Positions 16,732-26,674 of a stretch of DNA of 46,234 nucleotides are shown here, in pieces (within the stretch, counting starts at the first letter, position 1; each line of letters opens with the position of its first letter). The notes beneath the pieces are model-generated. The model ran no database searches. It saw only the letters and a list, made by a program, of their open reading frames with translations, and was not told where the DNA came from. The position numbers were made by a program, and so were the translations under genes. Source of the DNA: Chlorobiaceae bacterium (lineage in GTDB: Bacteria > Bacteroidota > Ignavibacteria > Ignavibacteriales > Ignavibacteriaceae); contig PNNF01000019.1 of NCBI GenBank assembly GCA_013824085.1, positions 1-46,234 on the forward strand, in the 5' to 3' direction.

Positions 16732-18179
16732 GTATGTTAAATCTTTCGCAAAAATTAACTCAGTTACAGAAATTATCGCCTCAACAAATTCAGTATCAAA
16801 AGTTGCTTCAACTTAATACTCTATCGCTTGAGCAACGCATTAAAACTGAGCTTGAGCTTAATCCTTTACTCGAAGAAGAGATGGACTTAAAGCAAGAAGA
16901 AAAAGATTCGGATGATGATTTTGAAAATGAGACGGATCAAGATAAAGAAGAATTTGCTCTTGAAGATTTCATGAATGATGAAGATTACTTTGATGACAAT
17001 GCTAACCTAAATAAAAATTTACAAGAAGACGATAGAACTGAACACATCGTTCGCGCCAAAGTATCATTGACTGAACATCTTCTCGACCAATTAAATATGA
17101 TGGATTTAGATGACCGCCTCATGATTTTGGGTGAGGAAATAATTGGTAATCTTGATAAAGTTGGATACTTAAAACAAAGTCTTGAAAATATTGTTCAAGA
17201 GCTTGAGATGTTTCAGCACATAACAATCAAGCTTGAAGAAGCTGAAGCAGTTTTAAAAGAGATTCAAAAATTTGATCCTGTTGGAATTGGTGCACGATCA
17301 CTTCAAGAATGTTTATTGATTCAAATTCACTACTCATCTTACGATCCATATTATTCATTCCTAGCTGAAGAGATGTTGAGAGATCATTTTTTAGCATTCA
17401 CGCAAAAGCGATATGATATAATAATGGACAAGATGAATTTAAAAGAAGAAACACTTCGGTCTGTGCTTGATTTAATACAAAAATTAAATCCAAAGCCGGG
17501 TGAAGGAACTTTTGGTGATATTGAACAAAATCAGATCACCCCTGATTTTATTATAGAAAAAGATCATAAAGACAATTACATTATTATTCTCAACGATCGT
17601 TCGTTGCCTACAATTACGGTGAGCAAAACTTATCTTGAAATGATTGGCGAAAGAAAAGGAAAAAGAAAACTTTCTGATCGCGAAAAAACTACTTATAAAT
17701 TTTTAAGAGAAAAATTTGAATCGGCTAAGTGGTTTATTACCTGCTTGGAACAACGACGCGATACACTAATGAAAGTGATGCGTGCAATTCTTGAAAGACA
17801 ATATCGATTTTTTGAAGATGGTCCCAAAAAACTCCGCCCAATGATTTATAAAGATATTGCCGAAGATATCAGTATGGATATTTCAACTATTAGTCGTGTA
17901 GCTAATGGGAAGTTCGTTCAGAGCCATCAAGGAATTCATGAACTGAAATATTTTTTTAGCGAAGGATTAGGAACTGAATCAGGTGAAGAAGTTTCAAACA
18001 AACATATCAAAGAAAGAATTAAAGAAATTATCGAATTCGAAAAAAAGAATGACCCATTCAGCGATGAAGAGATAACTTCGATATTGAATGAAGAAGGAAT
18101 TCACATAGCTCGCAGAACAGTTGCAAAATATAGAGAGAGTTTAAGAATTTCAGTCGCAAGACTACGCAAAGGATTATGA
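16728..18179 (+). CDS. rpoN: RNA polymerase sigma-54 factor
   Basis: This is a 483-residue sigma-54. Region I is the Leu/Gln-rich start (LSQKLTQLQKLSPQQIQYQKLL, in parts, then LEQRIKTELELNPLLEEE). An acidic region II spans about 48-100, the core-binding domain follows, and the RpoN box ARRTVAKYRE lies near residue 460, close to the C-terminus, for recognition of the -24 element. Length and order are standard. The protein needs an AAA+ enhancer-binding activator, and none is encoded in this window. It overlaps DUF3109 by four bases at its start and the membrane methyltransferase by four bases at its end, giving a tightly coupled three-gene operon. Confidence 0.96.
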   Translation: MSMLNLSQKLTQLQKLSPQQIQYQKLLQLNTLSLEQRIKTELELNPLLEEEMDLKQEEKDSDDDFENETDQDKEEFALEDFMNDEDYFDDNANLNKNLQEDDRTEHIVRAKVSLTEHLLDQLNMMDLDDRLMILGEEIIGNLDKVGYLKQSLENIVQELEMFQHITIKLEEAEAVLKEIQKFDPVGIGARSLQECLLIQIHYSSYDPYYSFLAEEMLRDHFLAFTQKRYDIIMDKMNLKEETLRSVLDLIQKLNPKPGEGTFGDIEQNQITPDFIIEKDHKDNYIIILNDRSLPTITVSKTYLEMIGERKGKRKLSDREKTTYKFLREKFESAKWFITCLEQRRDTLMKVMRAILERQYRFFEDGPKKLRPMIYKDIAEDISMDISTISRVANGKFVQSHQGIHELKYFFSEGLGTESGEEVSNKHIKERIKEIIEFEKKNDPFSDEEITSILNEEGIHIARRTVAKYRESLRISVARLRKGL

Positions 18180-18805
18180 CAATTTTTTTTGATCTTCTAA
18201 TTATAATTTTTCTTTTTTTTATTTTTGCTCTTAGTCATTCATATTTTGCTTCGCTCAATTTTAAAAATTTTATTGGCAAACGTTTCCCGAAATCTCTTCC
18301 CTATTTTAGATTAACTTATAACATCGTTTCGTTGATTACATTCTATCTAATTTTTTTAATTTCTCCTCAACCTGAAATCACAATTTATGATTTACACTCG
18401 CCTTGGGATTTGATAATTCTGATTCCGCAATTTCTTAGTCTGTTCGGATTAATCTGGACATTGCGTTACATCGACATAAAAGAATTTCTTGGGATTAATC
18501 AAATTTTGCGCGCACAAAAAGGAAGATATAATTTTGAATCTATAGATGAAGAATCAGTTTTAAGAATTGAAGGTCCTTATAAATTTACACGACACCCTCT
18601 CTATTTATTCACTATTTTGTTTCTTCTTTTCAGACCAACAATGAGTTTATTTTATCTGCTCTTTCTCGTCTTTGTCGTTCTATATTTTTATATCGGTTCA
18701 TCAATTGAAGAGAAGAAAATTGAGAATAAATTTGGGGCTGAATATTTGAATTATAAATTAAAAGTAGGGAAAATTTTTCCAAGAATAAAAACATTTTTCT
18801 CTTAG
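18176..18805 (+). CDS. Membrane methyltransferase-like protein (ICMT/NnrU-type)
   Basis: This 209-residue integral membrane protein has about five hydrophobic segments, the first at residues 3-22. The cytosolic signature is GPYKFTRHPLYLFTI near residue 138, followed by RPTMS and a final EEKKIENKFGAEYLNYK. The RHPxY plus EE pattern is that of isoprenylcysteine carboxyl methyltransferase-like and phospholipid methyltransferase proteins, which bind S-adenosylmethionine at this C-terminal site. The substrate is not predictable. MddA-type thiol methyltransferases and NnrU-like proteins share the pattern. It is translationally coupled to rpoN through a four-base overlap. Confidence 0.75.
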   Translation: MTIFFDLLIIIFLFFIFALSHSYFASLNFKNFIGKRFPKSLPYFRLTYNIVSLITFYLIFLISPQPEITIYDLHSPWDLIILIPQFLSLFGLIWTLRYIDIKEFLGINQILRAQKGRYNFESIDEESVLRIEGPYKFTRHPLYLFTILFLLFRPTMSLFYLLFLVFVVLYFYIGSSIEEKKIENKFGAEYLNYKLKVGKIFPRIKTFFS

Positions 18806-18886
18806 GGAATAAAAAATATCTCAACTAAAAATATTTGTTAAGAAGATTTTAGTTAATTTTAATAATAAAAAAAGAAATTAATATTT

Positions 18887-19420
18887 ATGGAAATAATAAA
18901 AGCGACAACAATAATTGGTATCATTCACAAAGGCGAAGCAGCACTAGGCGGTGATGGTCAAGTTACGCTAGGCAATACAATTATGAAACACAACGCAATG
19001 AAGATTAGAAAAATTGCAAATGGAAAAGTCCTTTGCGGCTTTGCTGGTGCTTCGGCTGATGCATTTACGTTGATGGAAAAATTTGAAGATAAACTTGAAC
19101 AATACAGAGGCAATGTTAGCAGAGCCGCTGTTGAGCTTGCGAAAGAATGGCGAACTGATAAATATTTACGAAGACTCGAAGCAATGCTCGCAGTAATCTC
19201 AAAAGACAACGCCCTTCTAATTTCTGGTAATGGTGATGTAATTGAACCCGACGATAAAATTGTTGCTATTGGCTCAGGTGGAATGTATGCACTTTCAGCA
19301 GCAAAAATGTTAAAGAAATTTAGTTCATTGTCTGCTAGTGAGATTATTGCAGAATCTCTAAAAACCGCTTCTGAGATTTGCATTTATACAAACGACAAAA
19401 TTCATGTTGAAACTATCTAA
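18887..19420 (+). CDS. hslV: ATP-dependent protease subunit HslV
   Basis: This is a 177-residue Ntn-hydrolase peptidase. After removal of about six residues the N-terminal threonine is Thr7 in [18 protein letters not shown] and the [11 protein letters not shown] segment are typical. Two rings of six assemble with HslU rings to degrade misfolded proteins in the cytoplasm. hslU follows 8 bases later, giving the usual hslVU operon. Upstream at 18806-18886 there is only A+T-rich DNA with a weak inverted repeat, so a promoter may lie there. Confidence 0.97.
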   Translation: MEIIKATTIIGIIHKGEAALGGDGQVTLGNTIMKHNAMKIRKIANGKVLCGFAGASADAFTLMEKFEDKLEQYRGNVSRAAVELAKEWRTDKYLRRLEAMLAVISKDNALLISGNGDVIEPDDKIVAIGSGGMYALSAAKMLKKFSSLSASEIIAESLKTASEICIYTNDKIHVETI

Positions 19421-19428
19421 TAGGAATT

Positions 19429-20808
19429 ATGAAAAAAGAAATTATGAATAATCAATTAACCCCAACTCAGATTGTATCTGAATTAAATAAATTTATTATT
19501 GGTCAAGATGACGCAAAGCGAGCTGTCGCTATCGCATTAAGAAATAGATGGCGCCGCCAACAAGTTGAAGGAAAACTTAAAGATGAAATTATGCCGAACA
19601 ATATCATCTTGATTGGTCCAACTGGAGTCGGTAAAACAGAAATTGCACGACGCTTGGCAAAACTTGCTAATGCTCCATTTATAAAAGTTGAAGCTTCAAA
19701 ATATACCGAAGTCGGATACGTTGGCAGAGATGTAGAGTCAATGATACGAGACCTTACTGATCTCGCAGTGAACATGGTAAAACATGAAAAGGTTGAAGAA
19801 GTTAAACCTAAAGCTGAAGAGTTAGCTCTTGAAAAAGTTCTTGACTTGTTGATTCCTCCCGTCAAAGTTTCCTCTGATAATATTAATGAAAATGAGAATA
19901 CTGAAGTTGTTGATGAAGGCTTAAGAAATCAAAAGACTCGCGATTGGATGAGAGAAAAAATTAAGAATGGCGAGATGGATGCTAAAATGGTTGAGTTCGA
20001 TATTAATACATCGGCTGTTGGTATGCAGATTCTCGGACCACTTGGCACCGATGATTTTTCGCTTAACATGCAGGAGTTAATGAGCTCAATGCTTCCAAAG
20101 AAAAAGAAGAAAAGAAAAACAACTATTAAGGAAGCAAAAGAAATTTTTGCACAAGAAGAAGCTGCAAAACTAATCGACATGGAAGCTGTTCAAAAAGAAG
20201 CGATAATTAGAGTTGAAAATAGTGGAATAATTTTTATCGATGAAATTGATAAAATTGCTGGCGGTGGAAAAGGACAAGGTCCCGATGTTTCGCGTGAAGG
20301 TGTTCAAAGAGATTTACTTCCTATTGTTGAAGGCTCGAATGTGAATACAAAATTTGGCGTAGTAAAATCGGATCACATTCTCTTTATTGCATCAGGTGCT
20401 TTTCACGTTTCTAAACCTTCTGATTTAATTCCTGAACTACAAGGAAGATTTCCGATTAGAGTTGAATTGAAAAGTTTGACTGAAGATGATTTTGTAAAAA
20501 TATTAACGATGCCTCAGAACGCACTCTTGAAACAATACTCAGCTCTTCTTGAAACTGAAGGAGTGAAACTTGAATTCAAGAAAAATGCAATTAAAGAAAT
20601 TGCAAAAATTTCTCATGAAGTTAATGAGCAAGTTGAAAATATTGGGGCAAGAAGACTTCACACAATATTGACAACTATTCTTGAAGATTATTTATTTAAT
20701 GTGCCTGATGAGTTTGGTGAAAAATCAATTGCTGTTGATGCAGAACTCGTACACAAAAAACTTGATGCTATTGTAACGAATCGTGATTTAAGTAAATATA
20801 TTTTGTAA
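19429..20808 (+). CDS. hslU: HslU, AAA+ unfoldase of the HslUV protease
   Basis: This is a 459-residue ClpX-class unfoldase that feeds unfolded substrates to HslV. The Walker A GPTGVGKT is at 63-70. The intermediate domain covers about 110-230, with a Lys-rich KKKKKRKTT stretch. Walker [11 protein letters not shown] is near residue 265 and the sensor-2 arginine is in GARRLHT near 410. The C-terminal tail LSKYIL is the piece that docks into HslV. An AGGA lies just upstream of the first ATG; a second in-frame ATG at 19444 is a possible alternative. The stop is 7 bases from the convergent DinB-like gene. Confidence 0.97.
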   Translation: MKKEIMNNQLTPTQIVSELNKFIIGQDDAKRAVAIALRNRWRRQQVEGKLKDEIMPNNIILIGPTGVGKTEIARRLAKLANAPFIKVEASKYTEVGYVGRDVESMIRDLTDLAVNMVKHEKVEEVKPKAEELALEKVLDLLIPPVKVSSDNINENENTEVVDEGLRNQKTRDWMREKIKNGEMDAKMVEFDINTSAVGMQILGPLGTDDFSLNMQELMSSMLPKKKKKRKTTIKEAKEIFAQEEAAKLIDMEAVQKEAIIRVENSGIIFIDEIDKIAGGGKGQGPDVSREGVQRDLLPIVEGSNVNTKFGVVKSDHILFIASGAFHVSKPSDLIPELQGRFPIRVELKSLTEDDFVKILTMPQNALLKQYSALLETEGVKLEFKKNAIKEIAKISHEVNEQVENIGARRLHTILTTILEDYLFNVPDEFGEKSIAVDAELVHKKLDAIVTNRDLSKYIL

Positions 20809-20815
20809 AATAATT

Positions 20816-21379
20816 TTACTTCCCATATTCAAGTTTTTCAAATACTCTTTTGGCTTGACGAAGATGTCTTTCGTTGTGATAATTTATTATCAAGTAGATG
20901 TCGGCAATATTGAATTTAATTAAGCTATTAAGAGGGGACGAAACTTTAACATCACTCAAATTTGAAAAGCTGAATTTCTCTGCGAGTAAAATTAATTTTT
21001 CATTTGATTGCAAAAATTTTTCGATGATAGAATTATCATTGCGCTGAATTGCGGGAATAAAAATTTTCGGTGTTTTATATCTCATTTTCGAGTTAGGATT
21101 ATTTATCCTTAAAAATATTCTTCCCAAAAAAGATTTATTAATTTCAAGTCCACTTGAGTTTTCATCGCTTGATAAATTAGAAATTGTTTTTTCAAGTTGT
21201 GACAGATATGAATCATTGACAATAACTAGATGAGCAATATTTTCAGCAATTGACCATTTCTTTTCGTCATCTCTTTGATTTATTTTTTTTTCTGAATAAA
21301 ATAAAAATTTTTCTCTTACAATCGAATTGCAATTCTCTAATTCCCTTTTCTGAATTTCAAAAAATGTTTTTTGACGCAT
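20816..21379 (-). CDS. DinB-like four-helix metal-binding protein
   Basis: This is a 187-residue all-helical protein of the DinB/YfiT superfamily. The expected metal-ligand histidines are present: His50 in WSIAENIAHLVIVNDSYL and His168 and His172 in NYHNERHLRQAKRV. Some family members are thiol (bacillithiol or mycothiol) S-transferases. Which thiol, if any, is used here cannot be told. It stands alone, convergent with hslU (7 bases) and divergent from the copZ-like gene (126 bases). Confidence 0.8.
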   Translation of the reverse strand: MRQKTFFEIQKRELENCNSIVREKFLFYSEKKINQRDDEKKWSIAENIAHLVIVNDSYLSQLEKTISNLSSDENSSGLEINKSFLGRIFLRINNPNSKMRYKTPKIFIPAIQRNDNSIIEKFLQSNEKLILLAEKFSFSNLSDVKVSSPLNSLIKFNIADIYLIINYHNERHLRQAKRVFEKLEYGK

Positions 21380-21505
21380 TAAAACAACCTAAATCTTTCT
21401 TCACAAATTAATGATTCTGTTTTCAAAATTGCATAACTTTTATAAAACAATTTTATTAATTTCTATTGTACAATTTATTAAAAGAAAAAAAATATTGGAA
21501 ACAGC

Positions 21506-21721
21506 ATGAATAGAGTTGAATTAAAAATTGAAGGAATGAATTGCAACAACTGTATCAAGCACCTTAAAGAAGAATTTCTAAATAATGAAAACATAAATGT
21601 CATTGATGTTCAAATTGGCGCCGCAACATTGGAATATGATGTGTCGAAAATTTCGCGCGATTATCTTGCGGAAATTATTGATGAAGCAGGTTACAAGCTT
21701 GTTGACTTAAAAATAGTTTAG
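21506..21721 (+). CDS. copZ: Copper chaperone-like heavy-metal-associated domain protein
   Basis: This 71-residue single HMA domain has the motif GMNCNNC (Cys13 and Cys16) at the expected place, followed by LxxExLNNENINVIDVQIG and a DEAGYKL ending. It should carry Cu(I) in the cytoplasm and hand it to the CopA pump encoded after the repeat array. A GGAAA ribosome site precedes the ATG. The central residues differ from the usual CxxC dipeptides (Asn-Asn here), so metal preference is not certain. The symbol is given by similarity and by proximity to copA. Confidence 0.85.
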   Translation: MNRVELKIEGMNCNNCIKHLKEEFLNNENINVIDVQIGAATLEYDVSKISRDYLAEIIDEAGYKLVDLKIV

Positions 21722-21742
21722 ACAATTACTTTAAAATCTAAA

Positions 21743-22231
21743 CTTCTGAATTATTTTTTTCAGTCATGTTGAACGAAGTGAAACATCTTGATTTAGATGG
21801 CTCTTAGACTCTTCACTTCGTTCAGAGTGACAGCAGTAGAGATTTTTAAGAGAACTTATGTAGCGACTTCTGAATTATTCTTTTCAGTCATGTTGAACGA
21901 AGTGAAATATCTTGATTCAGATGGCTCTGAGACTCTTCACTTCGTTCAGAGTGACAGCAGTAAAGATTTTTCAGAGAACTTATGTAGCGACTTCTGAATT
22001 ATTTTTTTTAGTCATGTTGAACGAAGTGAAATATCTTGATTCAGATGGCTCTGAGACTCTTCACTTCGTTCAGAGTGACAGCAGTAGAGATTTTTCAGAG
22101 AACTTATGTAGCGACTTCTGAATTATTTTTTTTAGTCATGTTGAACGAAGTGAAACATCTCCATTTAGATGGCTCTGAGACTCTTCACTTCGTTCAGAGT
22201 GACAGCAGTAGAGATTTTTAAGAGAACTTAT
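21743..22231. repeat. Array of four tandem 124-bp hairpin repeats between copZ and copA
   Basis: The units start at 21743, 21867, 21991 and 22115, each exactly 124 bases apart, and the fourth loses similarity near 22231. Each unit holds a perfect 13-base inverted repeat, TGAACGAAGTGAA with TTCACTTCGTTCA (first copy 21770-21782 and 21812-21824). Inside it is a small CATCT/AGATG hairpin, and outside are GTCA/TGAC ends. In units 2 and 3 the inner pair changes C-G to T-G, keeping the fold as RNA. The unit looks like a palindromic intergenic repeat that was tandemly amplified with its flanking spacer. The array ends 15 bases before the copA start. Confidence 0.95.
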
Positions 22232-22246
22232 ATAAAAAATAAAGAA

Positions 22247-24481
22247 ATGAACAGAACAGAAAAAATTACAGTTCCAGTTGAAGGAATGACTTGTGCAAGT
22301 TGTGTTCTTCGTGTCGAAAGAACATTGAACAAAATATCCGGAGTGAAAAATCCAGTTGTAAACTTGGCACTTGAACAAGCAACTTTTGAATATGATTCAT
22401 CAATAGTAAATCTCAAATCAATTGCTGCGAGAATCGATAAGAGTGGTTATAAATTATTATTGCCGGAAAATAAAAAAGAAGAGACAAGTAATCGCGTTGA
22501 TTTAGATAAGAGACAAATGGAAAATTATTTTTTCGTAAAGAAGGAATTTTATTTCTCTTTATTTCTCACAATTCCCGTAAGTGTTATTTCAATGTTTTTG
22601 ATGATACCGCCAATTCAAGAAATATCCGCATTAAATATGGAGAGTTGGAATAAAGTATTTTTTATTTTTACGACGTTAATCCTTTTTAGACCCGGTAGAA
22701 GATTTTTTATTTTGGCAGTTAAAGCAGCAAAACAATTTACTGCTGATATGAATACTTTAGTTGCGATTGGAACTGGCTCGGCTTATGTGTATAGCAGTAT
22801 GGCAATATTTTTTCCAGAATTATTAAACGTAGATCCCGCATCACATCTATATTTTGATACTACTGCAGTGATTATCACGTTGATTTTATTGGGCAAAATG
22901 CTTGAAGCAAAAGCAAAAAATAAAACTTCAGAAGCATTAAAAAAACTAATTGGCTTGCAATCAAAATTTGCAATCGTTGTCAGAAATGGCGTTGAACTTT
23001 TGACTCCAATATTAAAGTTACAAAAAAATGATATCGTTCTTGTAAAACCCGGCAGCACAATTCCTGCGGATGGTGTTATCGTTTCTGGTCAATCAACAAT
23101 AAATGAATCGATGCTAACTGGTGAAAGTTTTCCGATTGAAAAATCTGTTGGTGCTCAAGTCGTTGGTGGGACAATGAATTTATCGGGTTCATTTACTTTT
23201 AAAACAACGGCTATCGGTAAAGAAACTGTCATCTCTAAAATAATTGAGTTAGTTGAAAACGCACAAACATCAAAAGCACCAATTCAAAAATTGGTTGACA
23301 AAGTCGCTTCCATATTTATTCCGATTGTTCTTCTTCTTGCGATTTCTACTTTTGCGATTTGGTATTTTCTTCTCGACGCATCATTCTCAGCAGCGATGAT
23401 TAATTTTATTTCAGTATTGATTATCGCTTGCCCATGTGCATTAGGTCTTGCAACACCAACAGCAATAATGGTCGGGACTGGATTAGGAGCAACGAAAGGA
23501 ATATTAATAAAAAATGTTGAAAGTCTTGAAAAACTTTATAAAGTAACCACAATCGTCTTTGATAAAACTGGAACGTTAACTGAAGGTAAACCGATTGTCT
23601 CAAAAATATTTTCATTTGAGAATTTTTCAGAAGAATCTGTTTTGTCAATTGCAGCTTCTGTTGCAAAAAATTCCGAACATCCTTTTAGTGAAGCTATTAC
23701 AAATTATGCAACTCAAAATAAAATTGAATTAACTGAAGTAAAATCATTTTCATCATTTCCCGGTTTAGGCGCAATTGGAAAATTAGAATCAGGAACTGTT
23801 ATCTATGGAAGTGAAAAATTTATGAATGAAAATAATTTCGATTTAAGTTTGCATAAAAAAAATATAAATGATATTTCAGAGACGCTCAATAGCATTGTCT
23901 TTATTGGGTTCAATAAACAGTTAATTGGAATTATTTCTTTAGAAGATGAAATAAAAGTTGACGCAAAAAAAAGTATTTCTAAATTGAAAGAGATGAATTT
24001 AGAGATGATAATTCTTTCGGGTGATCAAAAAGTGATTGTAGATAACTTGGCGATGCAAGTGGGAATTGAAAAAAGTTTTTCTAAATTAATGCCTGAACAA
24101 AAGGTTGAAAAAATAAAAGAATTGCAGTCTGCAGGAAAAACTGTTGCGATGGTTGGAGATGGAATTAATGATTCTCCTTCGTTGGCTCAAGCTGACGTTG
24201 GCGTGGCGATTGGAACAGGAACTGATATTGCAATTGCAACTGCAGATGTAACATTGATAAAAGGACAACTGCCTACTTTAATTACAGCAATTAATATTTC
24301 CAAAAGAACAATTAATACAATAAGACAAAATTTATTTTGGGCTTTTATTTATAACGTCGTTGGAATTCCAATCGCAATGTTGGGAATATTAAATCCAATG
24401 TTCGCTGCCTTTGCGATGGCTTTTAGTTCAGTAAGTGTAGTATCAAATTCGTTGCGGTTACGATATAAAAAATTGGATTAA
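22247..24481 (+). CDS. copA: Copper-exporting P-type ATPase
   Basis: This is a 744-residue P1B-type ATPase that pumps Cu(I) out of the cytoplasm using ATP. One HMA domain carries MTCASC (Cys16, Cys19). The transmembrane part follows, with the metal-transport CPC at 395-397, TGES at 291-294, the phosphorylated Asp439 in DKTGT, SEHP in the nucleotide-binding domain, and [10 protein letters not shown]. All key residues are present. The start at 22247 is chosen because it begins the HMA domain; an in-frame ATG at 22169 lies inside the last hairpin repeat and would add 26 repeat-derived residues. It is co-oriented with copZ, with the 124-bp array between them. Confidence 0.96.
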   Translation: MNRTEKITVPVEGMTCASCVLRVERTLNKISGVKNPVVNLALEQATFEYDSSIVNLKSIAARIDKSGYKLLLPENKKEETSNRVDLDKRQMENYFFVKKEFYFSLFLTIPVSVISMFLMIPPIQEISALNMESWNKVFFIFTTLILFRPGRRFFILAVKAAKQFTADMNTLVAIGTGSAYVYSSMAIFFPELLNVDPASHLYFDTTAVIITLILLGKMLEAKAKNKTSEALKKLIGLQSKFAIVVRNGVELLTPILKLQKNDIVLVKPGSTIPADGVIVSGQSTINESMLTGESFPIEKSVGAQVVGGTMNLSGSFTFKTTAIGKETVISKIIELVENAQTSKAPIQKLVDKVASIFIPIVLLLAISTFAIWYFLLDASFSAAMINFISVLIIACPCALGLATPTAIMVGTGLGATKGILIKNVESLEKLYKVTTIVFDKTGTLTEGKPIVSKIFSFENFSEESVLSIAASVAKNSEHPFSEAITNYATQNKIELTEVKSFSSFPGLGAIGKLESGTVIYGSEKFMNENNFDLSLHKKNINDISETLNSIVFIGFNKQLIGIISLEDEIKVDAKKSISKLKEMNLEMIILSGDQKVIVDNLAMQVGIEKSFSKLMPEQKVEKIKELQSAGKTVAMVGDGINDSPSLAQADVGVAIGTGTDIAIATADVTLIKGQLPTLITAINISKRTINTIRQNLFWAFIYNVVGIPIAMLGILNPMFAAFAMAFSSVSVVSNSLRLRYKKLD

Positions 24482-24546
24482 TTTCAACTAAAAAATCAGT
24501 TCAATTAAATTTATATTTGTATTAATATTTTTAGCTGGTAACCATA

Positions 24547-25710
24547 ATGATAAAAAAAATAACAATAATTTTTATTCTACTGATTATTAATCAAATAATT
24601 TATTCACAAAACATATCTGTCAAATTTGAAATTACAATTCCCTATCTGCCAGAAAATCCCAATGTTTATATATCGGGTAACAAGACTGAATTGGGTGAGT
24701 GGCAACCAAACATAATAAAATTTGAAAATTTAACTGCTCAAAAAAGAATTAAACAATTTTCATTTCCCAAAGGAACAATCTTAGAATTTAAAATTACTCG
24801 TGGCTCTTGGGATAACGAAGCGATTTATCACGCGAATGAGATTCCACAAAATTTTTTCCTGAAAATTACTAACGATACAATTGTTCGAATAACTGTTCCT
24901 ATGTGGAAGGATCAAGTTGGAAGAAGTAACGATCGTACTTCAATAGTTTCAACTATCACAGGCAATATTAAGTATCATATAAGTTTAGTTTACAGAAATT
25001 TAACACCAAGAGATATTATTGTTTGGCTTCCTCCAAGTTATTTTTCAAATCCAGAAAAAAAATTTCCTGTGTTGTATATGCAGGATGGACAAAATATTGT
25101 TGACCCCGCAACTTCAAGTTTTGGCAATGAGTGGAAAATTGATGAAGTCGCTGATAGTTTGATAAAACTTGAAGAAATTCATGAAATGATTATTGTCGGA
25201 ATCAATAATACTTTTGATCGGCGACAAGAATATACGCCGGGAGAAAAGGGTGAAATGTATATGAGCTTCATCGTCAATAGCTTGAAGCCCTTTATCGACA
25301 GTGTTTACAGAACTAAACCTGAAAGAGAATTTACCGCAGTTGGTGGCGCATCAACAGGTGGAACAATTTCTTTTATGTTACTTTGGAAGTACGATAATAT
25401 TTTTTCAAAAGCAATTTGTATGTCGCCTGCATTTCAAATCAGTGATGTCGATGTAGTCTCTTGGGTAAAAAATTATTATGGCGAAAAAAAAGATATTCTT
25501 CTTTATATTGATAATGGCGGTGTTGGATTAGATTCTGTTTTGCAATTTGGAATCGACAAAATGATGAAAACTTTAGAAACAAAAAATTATAAAAAAGGAA
25601 TTGATTATTTTTGGTTTCTTGATGAGAAAGCACTTCACAACGAAATTGCTTGGGCATCTCGCATCTATAAGCCATTAAAATTATTTTATGAAAGAAAAAA
25701 AACAATATGA
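24547..25710 (+). CDS. Exported esterase with starch-binding-like N-terminal domain
   Basis: This 387-residue protein has a signal peptide at 1-20 (MIKKITIIFILLIINQIIYS). Residues 22-120 resemble a CBM20/E-set fold (VYISGNKTELGEWQP). Residues 140-380 are a PF00756-type esterase: Ser269 in GGASTGGT as nucleophile, Asp322 in LYIDNGG, and His364 in ALHNEIAWASR. The combination resembles Fes/IroE-type siderophore esterases or feruloyl-esterase-like enzymes. The last four bases overlap the hemH start (ATGA), giving direct translational coupling with ferrochelatase. The substrate is not determined. Confidence 0.75.
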   Translation: MIKKITIIFILLIINQIIYSQNISVKFEITIPYLPENPNVYISGNKTELGEWQPNIIKFENLTAQKRIKQFSFPKGTILEFKITRGSWDNEAIYHANEIPQNFFLKITNDTIVRITVPMWKDQVGRSNDRTSIVSTITGNIKYHISLVYRNLTPRDIIVWLPPSYFSNPEKKFPVLYMQDGQNIVDPATSSFGNEWKIDEVADSLIKLEEIHEMIIVGINNTFDRRQEYTPGEKGEMYMSFIVNSLKPFIDSVYRTKPEREFTAVGGASTGGTISFMLLWKYDNIFSKAICMSPAFQISDVDVVSWVKNYYGEKKDILLYIDNGGVGLDSVLQFGIDKMMKTLETKNYKKGIDYFWFLDEKALHNEIAWASRIYKPLKLFYERKKTI

Positions 25711-26663
25711 ACAAAACTGCAATTGTACTTTTAAATCTTGGTGGACCAGATTCACTCGAAGCGGTACAACCATTTCTTGAAAATCTATTTAATGATCCTG
25801 ATATCTTTAAACTCCCTTTCCAAAAAACTCTTGCGCAAATTATTTCCAAAAATAGAGCACCGAAAGTCATGGAGGAGTATAAATTAATTGGTGGAAAATC
25901 ACCGCTCGGAGAATGGACTGAGATTCAACGAAAAGGTTTAGAAGCGTTGCTTAGAAAAAATAATGTTGACGCTGATGTGCTTGTAGCAATGAGATATTGG
26001 CATCCGCTAACGCAAGAGGTTGTAAAGAAAGTGAAAGAAAAAGGATATGAAAAAATTCTACTCCTTCCTCTTTATCCACAATTCTCAATCTCAACTACGG
26101 GCTCGTCCTTCAATGAGTGGAATAGAATATATGATGGCGATAAAAAGAAATTAATTTATGTCCAGTCTTATCATAACAATAAAAAATACGCTCTTGCTAT
26201 TAATCAAAGAATTGATGAAACACTCAAAAAATTTCCTCAAGATTTATTAAAAAGTGTTCAGCTTGTATTTAGTGCTCATGGAACTCCTGTAAGTTATTTG
26301 AAAAAAGGCGATCCTTATCTTGCACAGATTAAAAGCAGCGTTGAAGAAGTTATGAAAATTCGGAATTATGATTTGGAACACCACTTATGTTTTCAAAGTA
26401 AAGTTGGACCAATGAAATGGCTTGAACCCGCAACTGATGTTATGATAGAAAAACTTGCCAAAGAAGGAAAAATGAATCTGTTAATTATTCCAATTAGTTT
26501 TGTGTCAGATCATATCGAAACTTCGTGCGAGCTTGATATTGAATATCGACACGTTGCAGAGAAAGCCGGAATAAAAAATTATTTAGTTATGACCGGACTT
26601 AATGAGTCAGAATTATTTATTGAAGCTTTGTGTGAAGTTACAATCAATCACCTAAAAAATTAA
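25707..26663 (+). CDS. hemH: Ferrochelatase (heme synthesis)
   Basis: This 318-residue enzyme inserts Fe(II) into the porphyrin ring; in the coproporphyrin branch, coproporphyrin III is the substrate instead. The start NKTAIVLLNLGGPDS is typical. The metal-inserting pair is His191 in VFSAHGTPVSY and Glu271 in SDHIETSCELD. LPLYPQFSISTTGSS is also conserved. It overlaps the esterase upstream by four bases and is followed 11 bases later by a HemY-type oxidase. It is probably the first committed heme gene in this operon. Confidence 0.96.
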   Translation: MNKTAIVLLNLGGPDSLEAVQPFLENLFNDPDIFKLPFQKTLAQIISKNRAPKVMEEYKLIGGKSPLGEWTEIQRKGLEALLRKNNVDADVLVAMRYWHPLTQEVVKKVKEKGYEKILLLPLYPQFSISTTGSSFNEWNRIYDGDKKKLIYVQSYHNNKKYALAINQRIDETLKKFPQDLLKSVQLVFSAHGTPVSYLKKGDPYLAQIKSSVEEVMKIRNYDLEHHLCFQSKVGPMKWLEPATDVMIEKLAKEGKMNLLIIPISFVSDHIETSCELDIEYRHVAEKAGIKNYLVMTGLNESELFIEALCEVTINHLKN

Positions 26664-26674
26664 ATTGATAAAAA

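Noticed and set aside
18823-18854. Inverted repeat AACTAAAA/TTTTAGTT between the methyltransferase and hslV
   Set aside because: The stem is all A-T apart from one pair, the loop is long and there is no clear T-tract; it cannot be called a terminator.
21465-21474. Palindrome ATTGTACAAT upstream of copZ as a possible copper operator
   Set aside because: It is only ten bases, A+T-rich, and has no match to a CueR or CopY site that I could recognise.
21797-22221. Three overlapping 61-71 codon frames reading [14 protein letters not shown] and similar
   Set aside because: They come from the 124-bp hairpin repeats. The period is not a multiple of three, so the same peptide reappears in shifted frames; there are no ribosome sites and no independent conservation.
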